Of a DNA stretch of 64,000 bases, positions 1-12,200 are shown piece by piece (position 1 is the first letter of the stretch; each line of letters opens with the position of its first letter). Origin of the DNA: Scedosporium boydii. Its lineage: Eukaryota > Ascomycota > Sordariomycetes > Microascales > Microascaceae. The notes under the pieces were generated by a model. The model ran no database searches. It was not told the DNA's origin and saw nothing but the letters and a program-made list of their open reading frames with translations. The stretch lies in assembly GCA_002221725.1 (NCBI GenBank), contig NJFT01000004.1, positions 410,524-474,523 of the forward strand. Direction: 5' to 3'. Position numbers and translations under genes: made by a program.

Positions 1-502
1 TTATCGTAGCCTCGAAATATGTGATAATATAGTAGAATTTGCGCTTAATTTTATCGCGCTGGTCTGCACTCAGTGGTGTGGTTGTCGAGAAGTCGAGAAC
101 ACCTTCGAGAGACGATTGATGGCGGTGGAGAGGTGACGGGCCCGCCATTATATGGTTTCCAAGGGATTTAGATGGGTAATGCTAAGGCTGATACTCAGGA
201 TCTCCTAAAATGAGTAAGGATGTAGTCTTGTCATATAGCTTCGTAAAGAGGCGTAGATGAAGACAATATTTACTGAACATGCCACTCTAGATACTTTCGA
301 CCGCTGGAACCTGCAGTAGGCCCGCGGCCAGTACTTCGTAAAGCCAGCCTACTAGAAACTCCGGCATCTCCCAACTTACCTATTATGTAATCCGGACCCA
401 CGAGAGAGGTAAGTTTTTACTAGTCTTCAGTTTGCTGGCTTTCTCGTGCCTACTTGTAGATCCCGAGCACCCTTTAACTCTTGTAGTAGAAAGAGCAGTA
501 AT
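1..502. other. no gene recognised
   Basis: Ordinary-composition DNA with stops in all frames at short spacing. The short open stretch around 432-641 has no ATG of its own and overlaps the start of the BTB relic in another frame. I see no RNA gene or repeat here; it is probably the degraded upstream region of the BTB gene. Confidence 0.4.
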
Positions 503-2048
503 ATGGACGATAGATCTTACTATAAATTGGATCCTAACGGAGACGTCATTCTTATTTTGCAAAATCCGAATGCGTCCTTTCCCATCTGGCCCGAAGAAGA
601 CAATTTCGATTTCTTACACTCCAGCTCTAGCGGTCAGATGAAGAAGAAAATAAAGAAGAAGGAGAAGAAGGATGAGGAGGAGAAGAAGCAAACGAAGAAG
701 GAGAAGAAGAAGCTAAAAAAGAAGGAGATAGAGAAGCAAAAAAAGAAGGAGAGAGAGAACATGTAGATAGGTATATCCGTCAAAAGATGTCAAAAAATGA
801 GTTCTGTCGCTAACCCTCACACAGAATCTGAACTGCCCGTTGTAGTCAGATCTGCCTTCCGTACCGGTTCTGGTTCCGGAGCAGAACCGGAACCGCCCGT
901 GGACGATGAACCACAGATTGAGGCAGACCTACCTCTTAAAGTAGAGGCCAATTCTCCCGTGGAAGCTGACACCGCCGTGGGAGTCGAGCCGTTCGTCAAA
1001 ACCGACCCTCCCGCTGACGCCGAACCACTCGCCAATCCTCTAGTAGAAGTCGATTCTCCTGAGGAGGCTAGTTCATATATCCAAGAGTCAGAAGCATTAG
1101 AACTGCGACTATGTGTCTCCTCAAGGCACTTAATATTAGCCTCTCCCTACTTCAAGAAACATTTAAGCCATGCCTGGGAGAAACCCACCGCTGCTACAGG
1201 TGGGATCTGGCATATTTATACGAGTGACTGGGATGCGGAAGCGTTTATGGCCGTAATATACGTTATTTATGGCCTTAATCGGAACGTGCCTAGAGATGTT
1301 AGTCTAGGTATGCTAGCAAAGATAGCTGCTGTCGTGGACTATTACAAGTGCCATGAGGCGATTGAAGTAGTCTTGGAGGCGTGGCTCCGGAAACTTGAGG
1401 ATCAGCTTCCTACACAGCCCAACAGAGAGCTTTCCCTATGGCTTTATGTCTCTTACATATTTCACCAGGCCGACATCTTCGAGAAAGTGTCTAAGGTTGC
1501 TATAGAACAAAGCTAAGGACAGCTTCAAACATTTAATATGCCAATTACACACATCATTGGCAAGTAGCTCTGAAGGCATTCTCTAAGTGATCTAATAGCT
1601 AACTCGCTCAGTAGATAAGATCAATCGCCACCGACAAAATTTAGCCGATCAGATCATTTCTGAACTCAATAGTCTTGTCTCATATCTTCGCGATGACCAT
1701 GGATGCTCTTTTGAGTGTTCATCAATTCTTCTTGGTGCTCTTTTGAAGGGAATGAAAGCGAAAGGTCTCCTCAGCCCACGACCTGACATACTCTCGGAAC
1801 ATAGCGTCGCAGACATCATCCAAAGAGTGCGTGGTTTTCAGTCTCCCGAGTGGAAGCAAAAAGGTGCTTTCAGCACATCAGACCGGCACTGCTGCAGCCT
1901 TTCGTCCTTCGTCGAATCGAGAATGAGTAATTGCAGAGTGGAAGGGTTGAGGCTATCTTACCTGGACTCGAAGCACTGGCGATTATTCGCACACGTCGAA
2001 ATTTCTCCTCTTGAGATATTTCCCCGACAACGATTATTCGAGGGCTGA
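503..2048 (+). pseudogene. BTB/POZ-domain protein gene, disrupted
   Basis: The first ATG at 503 opens with a motif typical of expanded fungal BTB proteins (NPNASFPIW at about residues 24-32). A purine-rich Lys/Glu tract (about 640-763) follows, then a TAG at 764-766. The same frame reopens at 797 with an acidic Pro/Glu region and a BTB core (RLCVSSRHLILASPYFKKHL, about 1106-1165). A TAA stop at 1514-1516 interrupts it where the family continues; CAA to TAA is a RIP-type change. The conserved C-terminal part (RDDHGCSFECSSILLGALLK near 1690-1750, then LLSPRP) lies in a different frame from about 1600 to 2000. A 39-nt intron at 763-801 could remove the first stop, but I found no canonical intron joining the last two frames. 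I therefore call it a pseudogene. Such proteins are a large lineage-specific fungal family without a defined role. Confidence 0.72.
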
Positions 2049-2220
2049 GAGCATTCCTTATTGAGGACATTTCGATAGCGAGGTCTACTCAACGACGTCG
2101 AAATTTCTCCCCTTGACGATTATTCGAGGACCTAGAATATTCCCTATTATGGACATTTCGATAGCGAGGTCTACTCTACTATAACGACATTTCTCTACTT
2201 GAGAAATATCTCTAACGAGG
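1993..2220 (+). repeat. tandem repeat, ~95-bp unit, about 2.4 copies
   Basis: Copy 1 (1993-2094) and copy 2 (2095-2186) share acgtcgaaatttctcc, cgattattcgagg and the block gacatttcgatagcgagg. A partial third copy runs from about 2187 to 2220. The array sits at the 3' end of the BTB relic, exactly where the AT-rich retrotransposon DNA begins. Copy 2 lacks a short segment present in copy 1. Confidence 0.75.
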
Positions 2221-5200
2221 ATATTATTCTAAGAAGCCCTAAACCTTTAAGATAATAAGGTAAGAAGAGGTTATTATTATTCTAGAAGTTAATAAATAAG
2301 TCTAAGAAATTAAAGAGGAATTACTAAAATAATTTAGTACCCTGATACAGGCAGACTTATTATATAAAGAATACTATAACAAAGCCTACCTATAATATTA
2401 CTAGATGCTAATGTTACTATAGTAGCTACTATATAAGTAAGAACTAGGAAAAACTGACTCTGCTAGAAGGTGTAAAGTGTAGCTTGCTAACTTATTGATT
2501 AGCTACTATACTATAATAGAAAAAGAAGAAGAAAGAAAGGTACTTTGGGAAATAATTGAAAACCTAGAGGAAGAAGTACTTTAGCAAGTCCTAGAAATGA
2601 AAAGGGAGAAACTAGACCTAAGGTAGCTAGAATAGGAAGCTACCTAGTACTTTGAGGATCTGCAAAGTATAACTAAATAATAGATTAGATACTTAGAAAC
2701 CCTGAAAAACTAAGGGCTAGAATTTAGACTAGAACTATAAACCTCTTATCTATAAAGTAATTATATAAATAGTAAAGATTTATAAATATAAATTAAATAA
2801 TAAAGAAAAGAATTCTAAAGTTATAAGGTTCTTATTATAGAGCTTATAATAGACCTTAGGTATTAAGTAAACTAATAATATAGTAAACTTTAATAAAAAA
2901 TTAATATCTTAAAAAGAAGGGCTAACTTTATAAAAGAAACCTTTTAGAGGATTAAAAATAAGTATAAAGTAAGGCTCTATATTAAAGTTAAATAGCTTAA
3001 AGGAACTACTATAGACCTCGATATAAGAATTAATAATATAGAAGGAGAAAGCCTAAGATAAGATAAGAAACTCTATAAAGAACTTAATAAAGAAATTACT
3101 AAGTAACTAGAACTTACTTATAACTTATTTAATACTAAGGAGGAAGTACTAGAATTAAGGAAGATCTAGTAGGTATAGTATAAAGAAATTAAGAGACTTT
3201 AGTAATAGTTAGCTACCTTATAAAGATAATAACAAGATAGTATATTATTAATTATAAAAGAAGTTACCTAAAGAATAAGACTAGGACCCTAAGAAAATAT
3301 ATAAGAAATAAATATTATAGAAGGACTATAGATCTACTACCTAAAAGTATTAGTTACTCTAGTAGGATAAGAGTTCTTAGCTTTAGTAAATAATAAAATA
3401 TAAGAAAACTTTATCTTATTAATAATAGTTAATAAATTAGAATTCTTATAAATTACTAAGAATTAGCTATATACTTTAAATGTATATAATAGAATACTAG
3501 TTAAATATAAAGGTAGGATAGTAAGTACTAAGACTATATACCTTAGTATTATTATTACTAAATATAATAACTATATTTCTTTTAATATTATCAAGATAGT
3601 TAACTATTTTATAGTATTTAAGATACTATAACTATAAATAAGAAACCTATAAATTAATTAAGTAACTAATTAGCTTACTTAGAATAAGACTAAGTAAGGC
3701 CTAGGAATAGAAAATAATTTAGCTACTAAGTAATATTAACTAGAAGAGTTACCTTTAAGTAAGCTAAAAGCCTTTAGAATAATAATCTACTTTAAAGTAC
3801 TTATTATAAAAGATTTAAACTACCTACTAAAAGGAAGAAAATATAAATAAGTATATATAATATAAGCTATAATAAGCTTTAAAACCCTACTAATAGTAAA
3901 AGAAATACTATAGTATATACTAAAAGAATACTAGAAATATAGTAAGATATTTACTAAAAAACTAGAAACTAGATTATTAGAATATAGCTAATAAGATTAT
4001 AAAATACTCTTAAAAGAAGGTATAAAACTAAAGTATATACCTATCTATAACCTTAATAAAATATAGCTTAAAGTACTATAAGAATATATTAAAGAAATAA
4101 TAAAGAAAGGATATATTTAACTATTAATATTATTAACTAGATATCTTATCTTCTTTATACTAAAGAAAAATAGAAAATTATAAATATATATAGATTATTA
4201 GTAGCTAAATAATATTATAGTTAAGAACTAATAACTACTACCCTTAATCTCTAAATTATAAGACAGGCTCTAAGGAGCCTAGTAGTTTATAATATTAGAC
4301 TTAAAGAGGGTATATAACTTAATCTATATTAAGAAAGGTAATAAGTAGAAGATAGCCTTTTAAATATATTATAGCTACTTTAAATACTTAGTTATACTTT
4401 TTAAATTAACTAATACTCTAGTAAGTTTCTAGATAATAATTAACTATATTCTATAAAAATATCTAGACTAGTTTATAGTAGTATATCTTAATAATATCTT
4501 TATCTATTTAAAGATACTTAAAGAATATAAGGAATATATATATAAGGTCCTATAAAAGCTAGAGGAAGCTAAACTTCTAATTGAAATCACTAAGTACAAA
4601 TTCTACAAGTAAGAAGTAGACTTTCTTAGATATACTATCTAACTAGGCGAAATCTAAATATAAGAATTAAAGGTTAAAGCTATCTTAGAATAGCTAATAT
4701 TAATAAATATTATAAAAGTTAGAGGATTTCTTAAATTCTTTAACTTCTACTAAAGATTCCTAAAAAACTATAGTAAAAAAGTTAAAGTACTTACTAACTT
4801 AATAAAAAAAATAAACCTTTTAAATAAGGATCTAAGAAATAGAAGGTATTCTAAGAAGCTAAGTAAGCTATTAGTAAATAACTAGTTCTTAGAGAAGTAA
4901 ACTCTATAAAACTATTCAAAATCAAAATAGATACCTTAGACTATAGTATAAGAATATAACTAGAGTAGTAAGATAAAGATAATAAAGTTTAACTTATAAC
5001 TTTTATATCTAAAAAGCTTAGTAGACTAGAACTATAATATACTATACTAGATAAAGAACTTATAGCTATTATTAAAGCTTTTAAGGAATAGAGATACTAC
5101 CTAGTTAGTACTAAGTACTTTATTATAATCTACTTAGACTATAAGAACCTTATAGGATTTATAATAATTAAGGAACTTAATTAATAACAAATCTAATAAG

Positions 5201-6799
5201 TAGAAGAACTATTAGAGTATAACTTTAAGATTATATATATTAAAGGAAAAGTAAATAGAAGGGTAGATACTTTAAGTAGATATCTTAACTACTTTTAGAA
5301 AATACTAAAGGAAGTATAGATAGTATTATACTATAATAATAAAGAAAACCTATAATAAATTATAATAAGCTATTAAGTTAAGTAGAACCTAGAACTACTT
5401 AAAGAAATTAAAAAAAACTAGAAAAATTATAGATTATATTATTATAAGGACCTATTAAACTACCTTAATATAAAGAAAAGAAGTAGTATATAGTATAGGG
5501 ATAATAAAGTAATAGTAACTAGTAGTCTTATTAATTATATCTTTAAAGGAATATATAAGTTACTATTATATAGCTACCTAAGCTTTAAAAGAACCCTCTA
5601 GATCTTTAAAAGAAACTACTAGATAGATTATAGTATTAAAGACCTTAAGTTTCTTATTAATATATATAAATACTATATATAAAATAAGATATCCTAATAT
5701 AAGCCTTATAGGAGGCTATAACCTATACTAATACTAGAAGTATTATAGTAAAAGATTACTATCGACTTTATTATTAAACTACTAAAGTTAAAGGACCTAG
5801 CTATAGGAACTAAATATAATAGTATTATAGTAATTATTAATAGGCTAATAAAGTATATTTACTTTATACTCTATAATAAAACTATAAAAATATTATAATT
5901 TACTAAACTATTCCTCTAAATAGTAATAGTAAATTATAACCTATTAGAGGAGATTAACTTAAATAGAAGTAATATATTTATCTTTTACTTCTAGTAAAGC
6001 TTATTAGATAAAATAGGAATTAACTATAAACTAGCTATAATATATTACCTAGAAATATAAAAATAAATTAAATAGATAAATTAAATATTTAAGATCTATC
6101 TATAGTACTATATTAACTAGGAATAGAATAACTAAGTATCTTTATTACCCTTTATATAAAGGGCCTATAATATAAATATCTTAGAAAATACTAAAATATT
6201 ACTATTTTATATAAACTATAATATTAAACCTTAAGTAGGCTTTAAGCTAGTAGGAATAAAACCCTAGGTAGAATAAGTAATTATTATTATAAATAAAATA
6301 AAAGAGTTATATAAATAACTTATTAAAGAAAACTAGTTTATATAATAATATATAAAATATTATATAAACTAAAAATAGATTAAGGAACTGACCTTTAAAA
6401 GAGGGAGTAAAGTCTAGTTATTTTAAAAGAAACTAAGAACTAAAGACCTTTAAATTAAAATAATATAACTAAGTAATAAGCTTAATTATAAAAAGCTAGG
6501 ACTTTTCCTAGTTAAAAAAAAAGTCTTAAAAGTTAATTATAAACTTAAGCTACTAGAAGGTATAGAAAACTATTTAATATTCTATATAGCTTTACTTAAA
6601 CTAGCTTATAAAAGTATATTACTTAGAAAATTAATATAAATTTAAGTAGAAAAAGAAGGAATTTTTAAAATAGAAAAGATCTTAAACTTAAGAGATAAAG
6701 AAGGAATTATAAAATACTTAATTAAGTAAAAAAATTATAAAATAAATAAAAATATATAAGAGCCTATTAAGTATTTAATAGGAAGCTAGCAACTTCTTA

Positions 6800-7430
6800 C
6801 TACATTTTATTAGAAGAACCTAATAAAACTAAGGGATCTAGTAGCACTAGATCTAGTAGTAGGCTCTAATCAATCTCTAAGTCAGGCACCAAGGAGGCAG
6901 CCTCAGTAGCATTCTCCTTAGCAACCTGCTCTATCCCTAGCCTAATAATCTCTAGCGCCTTCTTTTTATAAAGCTCTTTCTCCCTCTTAAGATAGCTAGT
7001 ACAGGACATAGCTACATTGAGAGCAGCAAGGTAGCAAGCAATGTCTACCTCTACCTCCTATTCTTTACAGTTAAGGTAGGACTGCTCCTATTTAAGATGA
7101 TCAACTATAGCTTATTAGAAGAGGGGAACTTATTAAAGAACTACAGGGAGCCACTACTTATAAGTAGAATCAGTCATGCTACCAGCATTATAGTTAGGGT
7201 ATTTAAGATAGATGTAACTATTATAGTAGGACTACCTCTCACAAACTATATAGTCTCGAGGAGTTTTTATATTAAAATAAAAAGAATATTTAAACATTTT
7301 AAAAAGATACTATTTAGCTAAGAGGTTATCAATAGTCTAAGCTAGGTAATTACAATCAACCTAGAAAGACCTAGGATACAATTTGATAATATAACTAAAT
7401 ATATTACTAGTTAAAAGAAATATAGAAGGG
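6800..7430 (-). pseudogene. conserved antisense ORF relic between pol and 3' LTR
   Basis: On the strand opposite to pol, one frame reads from about 7430 down to a stop at 6800-6802. It contains blocks such as YLFKMFKYSFYFN, DYIVCER, and ELYKKKALEIIRLGIEQVAK followed by PDLEID. Internal stops are only TAG/TAA, at places where Gln or Trp is plausible. The part from about 7050 to 6863 is less mutated and open for about 60 codons. The same blocks occur at the equivalent place in the element at 16,642-24,122 and in the fragment at 7958-8342. No known domain is recognised. The alternative is that the frame is only incidentally shared because the DNA is homologous. Confidence 0.5.
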
Positions 7431-7517
7431 AAGAAAAAATATTTACTTAAAGGAGGAATATAAAAAGATTAAACTAATAAGTCTTTAAAGATAAAGACTA
7501 AAGAAGAGGGGAAATTA

Positions 7518-7957
7518 TATTACGACCTAGCTATAATATAAGCTACGAGGAAAGTAGTAAGTAATAGTAAAACTATAGAATAATATATAATTATAGGAAG
7601 CTTAATTAAATAGTTAAGGACTAACTAATTAATAATTAAATAAAAGGAGTCTAACTAATTAGTTAGTTAAGGACTATCTAACTAATAAAAGCAACTAGTA
7701 TTAAAGATAGATAGAGGAATAGTCTATATAAGCTATAATAGATTCCCTATATCTAGTATATTCCTCTAGACTCTTTAGTAATCAATATAAATTACAACTA
7801 TATCTTACACTTATATATATACTTCTTAACTATATTATTATAAATACTACTTAGTTACCTTACTTACCTTATTAAACAGGCACCCTTGACCCTTACACTA
7901 GCTATATCTACTAATATCTTATTAATTAACTAGTCTCCTAATATTAGGATCGTAATA
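7518..7957 (+). repeat. LTR (3' LTR of the chromovirus), RIP-degraded
   Basis: Starts tattacgacc (from TGTCACGACC) and ends ggatcgtaata, 440 bp. It is preceded by a polypurine tract (aagaagaggggaaa, 7501-7514). It contains ctatataagc near 7720, a likely TATA box, and shares most of its 3' half with the LTR at 8343-8831. Confidence 0.8.
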
Positions 7958-8831
7958 AAAAGGAAATTAGAAAGAGAAGGAACTTATAAGTAGAATTTAT
8001 AATTTCTTTAGTATTATAGTTTATATAATAAAGGAGGATATAATAATTATAGTAAGATTGTTCCTCTTAAATAATATACTCCTAGGGAGTATAAGAATTA
8101 AAATAAATTATATACTTAAGTATTTTAAAAAAATACTAATAAAAAAAAATATTATCTATAGCTTAAGCTAAATACTTACAACTAATCTTAAAAGTTATTA
8201 TATTAGACAATCAAGACTTAGTAATTATAGTAAGATATAATAAAATAAAGATAAAAAGAGAAAAAGAACTTACTAGGAAGAAGGCTAAGAAATTAGAGCT
8301 AATAGGTCTTTAGAGACAAAGACTAAAGGAGAGGGGAAATCATGTCACGACCTAGCTGCAACTTAGGCCGCAGAAAGGGCAGTGAGAAGCAGTAGAACTA
8401 GGAGAAATCTCTAAAGCTAGCAGCGCGGAGATTAGAAAGTCATATGATAATCCACGTGGGCGCTTCTAAGAAAAGCGACGACGCGCTCGTCTAAAAAACA
8501 ATCGATCAGGCGCTCGAGAAGCGACCGACCGATCGCATATAGAACGATCGATCACTCAATCACTGGGCGAGTAGGTACTGAAGATGGATAGAGGAATGAT
8601 CTATATAAACTATGATGGTTTCCTATATCTAGTATGTCCCTCTAGACTCTTTAGTAGTCAATACAAGGCACAACTACACCCTACACTTATATATATACTT
8701 CTTAACTATATTATTATAAATACTACTTAACTACCTCTCTTACTTTAGAATAGGCGCCCTTTGACCCTATACTAGCTATACCTACCTAATATCTATTAAT
8801 CAACTAGTCCTCTAGTATTAGGATTGTAATA
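7958..8831 (+). mobile_element. fragment of a second Gypsy copy with its 3' LTR
   Basis: About 385 bp of internal sequence (7958-8342) precedes an LTR. The internal piece ends in a polypurine tract (ggagaggggaaatca) and matches the region just upstream of the LTR in the two larger elements, including the antisense frame (STYKF and YFFKILKYI blocks on the minus strand). It lies directly after another LTR, so this is either a tandem partial copy or an element deleted down to its tail. Confidence 0.65.
8343..8831 (+). repeat. LTR, partly spared by RIP
   Basis: Starts tgtcacgacctagctgc and ends ggattgtaata, 489 bp. The first about 250 bp keep CG and CA dinucleotides (several gatcgatc-type words around 8500-8560), unlike the 440-bp LTR upstream. 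Contains ctatataaac at 8600, a likely TATA element. Confidence 0.8.
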
Positions 8832-8844
8832 TAGTAATTTATAT

Positions 8845-9025
8845 TATTTTTAATTAGAAAAGTATTTTATTTAAAAAGTATTTTTTATTTAAAAAATATT
8901 TTTAATTAGAAAAGTATTTTTAGTTAAAAAAGTATTTTTAATTAAAAAAGAAAAAATATTTTTAATTAGGAGAATATTTTTAATTAGAAAGCTATTTTTA
9001 ATTAAAAAAATACTTTTAATTAAAA
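8845..9025. repeat. AT-rich minisatellite, ~18-bp unit
   Basis: About nine or ten imperfect copies of a unit like agtatttttaattaaaaa, directly after the LTR. Units vary in length and by A/G changes. Confidence 0.65.
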
Positions 9026-10633
9026 CTAGGTCTAGATCTTTAGAAAAGTATTTTATAGCTAGCTTATTAACTAAAGTTTATAAATTAAATTATTTTTTTT
9101 ACTAATAAGTAAATTAATAATTTATCTAAGTTTTATTTTATTTAAAATTTAATATTATATTATTAAAATATTAATTTAATTTATACTTTACTAACTTCTT
9201 TTTTTTTTAAATATTATTATAATTTAAAATTATAAAATAATTTTAGATAATAAAAAATAATTTTTATATTAACTAATATTAATAAATATATTATTTTATT
9301 ATTTAAAATATTAAGTAGATAAAAGTAACTTATATAAATAAAATATTAAAATAAGTAACTTTATTTTTCTTTATTTTTAAAAATATTCTATTTACTATAA
9401 AAGATTAATTATAAATAAAGATTATTAAAAGTAATTTTATTAAAAAAACTTTAATATAAATATATTTTATTTACTAAAATATTAATAAAAAATTATAGAT
9501 TTTTAAGATTTTTTTTAATTAAACTATAAAATTATTTTTTATTTTTATACTTTACTAAAATTATTATATTTTTCTTCTACTTCTTCTTTTTAATATATTA
9601 CTATTAGCTAAGATTAAAAATTAAATATTATACTAAATTATAATAATTATAAAAATAAAGATAGATAGAAGAGCTATTTTTAACACAAGTAAACCAGTAT
9701 CCAGATAGCACAGCATAAGACAACTAAACTATCGCGCTGTTCGACGGTGCCTCTAGCAATTAGGAACTAAAATGTCCTTCTGGGCTGTGCAAGGGACTCT
9801 GCTGTGCAGGTATACGGTTTCTTCGATGAAGCAGGTAGATTCTGTAATAGAATACCTAGAAGTGGCTGGTTCCGCCGCGATTGAGAGGGTTCTTAAGTGA
9901 ATGTAAGGGGCAGTTCCAGCCATGTGGCGCTGGAACTGACGGATCTTTTGGTCTATTGGGCTAATTGTCACCCCTTGCAATTATCTTACAGATTCCATCT
10001 CAAGGAAGAAGCAGATGGCATAACACCGGATATGTGCCCTTACACGACCTTCATTCCTATTCCTCACGATCAAGTTACATATCGACAGGCGTTTCAACAT
10101 ATATCACGTCGACAGGTCCAGGATGAAGTTCGCCAGCAATTAATCACAAGACTAGGAACACATTCGCGTGACAGAGAGATTTAGTGTGGGGCATCATCAC
10201 GAGAATATGATCGAACACAATATAGATATGTCCTCTTATAGTAATTTTGACTTTATAGGACGCTGTTTGCAGTGGCATCTTCTGGCCTCCCATGTTATTT
10301 TCGTAGGTGAGAAGGTATAGTAACTGCTCCCCATATCTGAGCATTCTCCACGGGTCTTGGAGATTATTAGACTACATTACAACCAAGCCCCTGCTTACTG
10401 AAGCGAGCTGAAGAGGGAGCTCGAGGACCATTCTAAGTAGTGTAACGCTACCTCAGAGACATGATTCTAAAAGTAGAGTAAAGATCAATTGGCGATACTG
10501 CTACGGCTCTACTCTATTATACTAAAATATATTCACTGAGCTCGACCTTGATACCGTGCTACTCGTTCATTTTTGTAAGAGTGCGGCGTTGATTACATCC
10601 TTCCTCTCCTCTCTTGCAACTGAGTAATCTCGA
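9026..10633. other. no gene recognised; AT-rich to normal composition
   Basis: 9026-9670 is extremely AT-rich, with no recognisable coding or LTR homology, probably old RIPed repeat. At about 9680 composition returns abruptly to normal. A 95-codon open frame (9897-10184, +) and overlapping short frames are present, but I recognise no family and would not call a gene. The interval 10190-10630 is unremarkable apart from the 3' flank of the next gene. Confidence 0.4.
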
Positions 10634-11569
10634 CTATTCCCCTCCAGGCCCCAACTCTGAAGATCGATTCTCGCGGCGACTCCTGCGGAACTCATTTTGC
10701 CATGACACCGGATCCGCATGCCAGTACAGCACCGTCTTCCACTCCATCTTATCCTCAATTAACTCACCACTCCACTTGACGGATTCTGGCAGCGCTGGGC
10801 GCTCGAACCACTTCCCTGCTACAAAGGAGACGAGCATCCGCGCCCAGGGTGGGTACGGCTTTTCATCAGCAGCCTGGTATGATAGCTTCAGGAGAGGCTT
10901 GCCATCCTCGCGCGCCTGCATTGTTTCGAGGTCGAGCACCCAGAGCCATACACTGTTACCGCCGGCTACCCTATACGCTTCTAATGTATCCTCAGGTGCT
11001 GTAAGTGGAGGTTCTTTAGGTAGCGTCAAGAGGGTGTCAAGGGACTTGTCGTCGATGATTAGGCACTTAGTATTCCGTACAAGCTGAAGCTTTTCGCGTA
11101 TGAGTAGTCTGGTCATTTCGGGTTTCCCATGCGCAGCTACTGAGGCGATAAATGCGCGGCCAACAGGAGAGAAATCCTCAGCGCCATTAGGCACGTCAAG
11201 ACCAGCCACAACAGCCTCGCGGTCTGGATAGTCTTCTATGATCTCATTCCAGAACCGGTCAGCTACGATATGCCCCGCCGTGTTGGTATCCCGGATGCCG
11301 AGGGCCTTTTTAGTATAGAGAAAGTACCAGCGGACTATGGCTTCAAAGCGGCGGAGACCCTCAGCAAAACGGGCATCGGCTTCGGGGTCTTGTCCAGCAA
11401 CAGCCTTAGTTGCACGGTAGATAGTAAATCCCCAACAGTAGGGTACATGCGTAGCGTCTGGAGTGGTATATTGGGCGAGAAACCATAAGCGCCCGTAGCC
11501 AGGAGATTGTGGGTCGTAGTCAAAATATTTGGGCCGCTCGAAATTAGGTGGCGCCTGGTTAGCAGACAT
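10634..11569 (-). CDS. conserved fungal protein of unknown function
   Basis: A single-exon frame of 311 aa from the ATG at 11569. The frame stays open upstream, but the residues there do not look like the family. The protein is rich in Trp, Tyr and Pro, with blocks YFDYDPQSPGYGRLWFLAQY (about 15-34), DYPDREAVVAGLD and KCLIIDDKSLDTLLTLPKEP. I recall similar hypothetical proteins expanded in filamentous ascomycetes, with no known function. There is no signal peptide or membrane segment. The last ~15 residues (Arg/Glu/Ser-rich) look unlike the rest and may be a shifted end. It is intact and of normal composition although RIPed DNA starts about 180 bp upstream (11,748) and resumes about 1 kb downstream. 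Expression is unproven. Confidence 0.7.
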   Translation of the reverse strand: MSANQAPPNFERPKYFDYDPQSPGYGRLWFLAQYTTPDATHVPYCWGFTIYRATKAVAGQDPEADARFAEGLRRFEAIVRWYFLYTKKALGIRDTNTAGHIVADRFWNEIIEDYPDREAVVAGLDVPNGAEDFSPVGRAFIASVAAHGKPEMTRLLIREKLQLVRNTKCLIIDDKSLDTLLTLPKEPPLTAPEDTLEAYRVAGGNSVWLWVLDLETMQAREDGKPLLKLSYQAADEKPYPPWARMLVSFVAGKWFERPALPESVKWSGELIEDKMEWKTVLYWHADPVSWQNEFRRSRRENRSSELGPGGE

Positions 11570-11747
11570 TGTGTAAGAGACGTTTCGATTAACGTTATGT
11601 GTATGTTGAATTGGCAATAGTAAAGAGGATAAAGGACGAATATTGGACGAGTGCAATAGCTACTTTCAAGGAGGGAAAGCTCAATTGATGTCTTGATAAA
11701 CTCGAGAAGGAGGAGTAAAATTTTTTTTCCTTGGCCAGACGGGGATA

Positions 11748-12200
11748 TATATACATATTTCTAATATTAGAGAACTAGTTGATTAATAGATATTAAGTAG
11801 GTATAATAAGTATTAGGGTTATAAAAGCTTATTAGTAGTAAATAAAGTAATTAAGTAGTATTTATAATAATATAGTAGAAGTATATATATAAGTATAAAT
11901 TATAGTTATATTTATATTAACTACTAGAGAGTCTTAAAAGATAAACTAGATATATAGTAGAACCTGTAGTTTATATAGCTGTTTTTTTTCTAAGTTTTCT
12001 AAGGTGATTAGGGTTGTCTATCTAGTAATCGGAAGTGATTACTAGATGATTATAGTGATTGCGGCTGCGATTGCTACTAATTATTAATCTTCTCCTCTGA
12101 TCGTTTTCCTGGGCGCCGGGCACATGTCGCCGGCCGCCTACGCTTTTTATTCTGCCGCGCGTTACTGCTTCTGGGCCTATATAAAGGTCGGCCTGTAATA
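11748..12200 (-). repeat. LTR of the older Gypsy element (left)
   Basis: Matches 16,269-16,641 plus 24,128-24,207 over its length. The stretch at about 12,080-12,195 keeps normal GC and CG dinucleotides (gggcgccgggcacatgtcgc), while the same stretch in the partner LTR is mutated to TA-rich sequence. Confidence 0.7.

Larger units (their letters stand above)
2221..7957 (+). mobile_element. RIP-degraded Ty3/Gypsy chromovirus, 5' truncated
   Basis: Translation of the + strand through stops shows, in order, reverse transcriptase (about 4140-4640: traces of the IDYRQLN and LDLKRAYNLI motifs), RNase H (about 4990-5290: LDKELIAIIKAFKE and YIKGKVNRR), an integrase core (about 5740-6240: ITIDFIIKLL, later DKIGINYKLA) and a C-terminal chromodomain (about 6668-6790: KYLIK, KNYKI, EPIKYL). 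This order defines a Gypsy chromovirus. Every frame is riddled with TAA/TAG, mostly at positions where the family has Gln or Trp, as RIP predicts. The 3' LTR is at 7518-7957. No 5' LTR is visible; the element starts abruptly in gag-like DNA next to the BTB relic. It cannot encode functional proteins. Confidence 0.85.

Noticed and set aside
7097..7321. A 74-codon plus-strand ORF inside the Gypsy element
   Set aside because: It lies opposite the antisense frame, shows no retroelement motif and is not shared with the other copies.
9897..10184. A 95-codon ORF in normal-composition DNA between the islands
   Set aside because: No recognisable family, overlapping ORFs on the other strand and no supporting splice signals; too weak to call.
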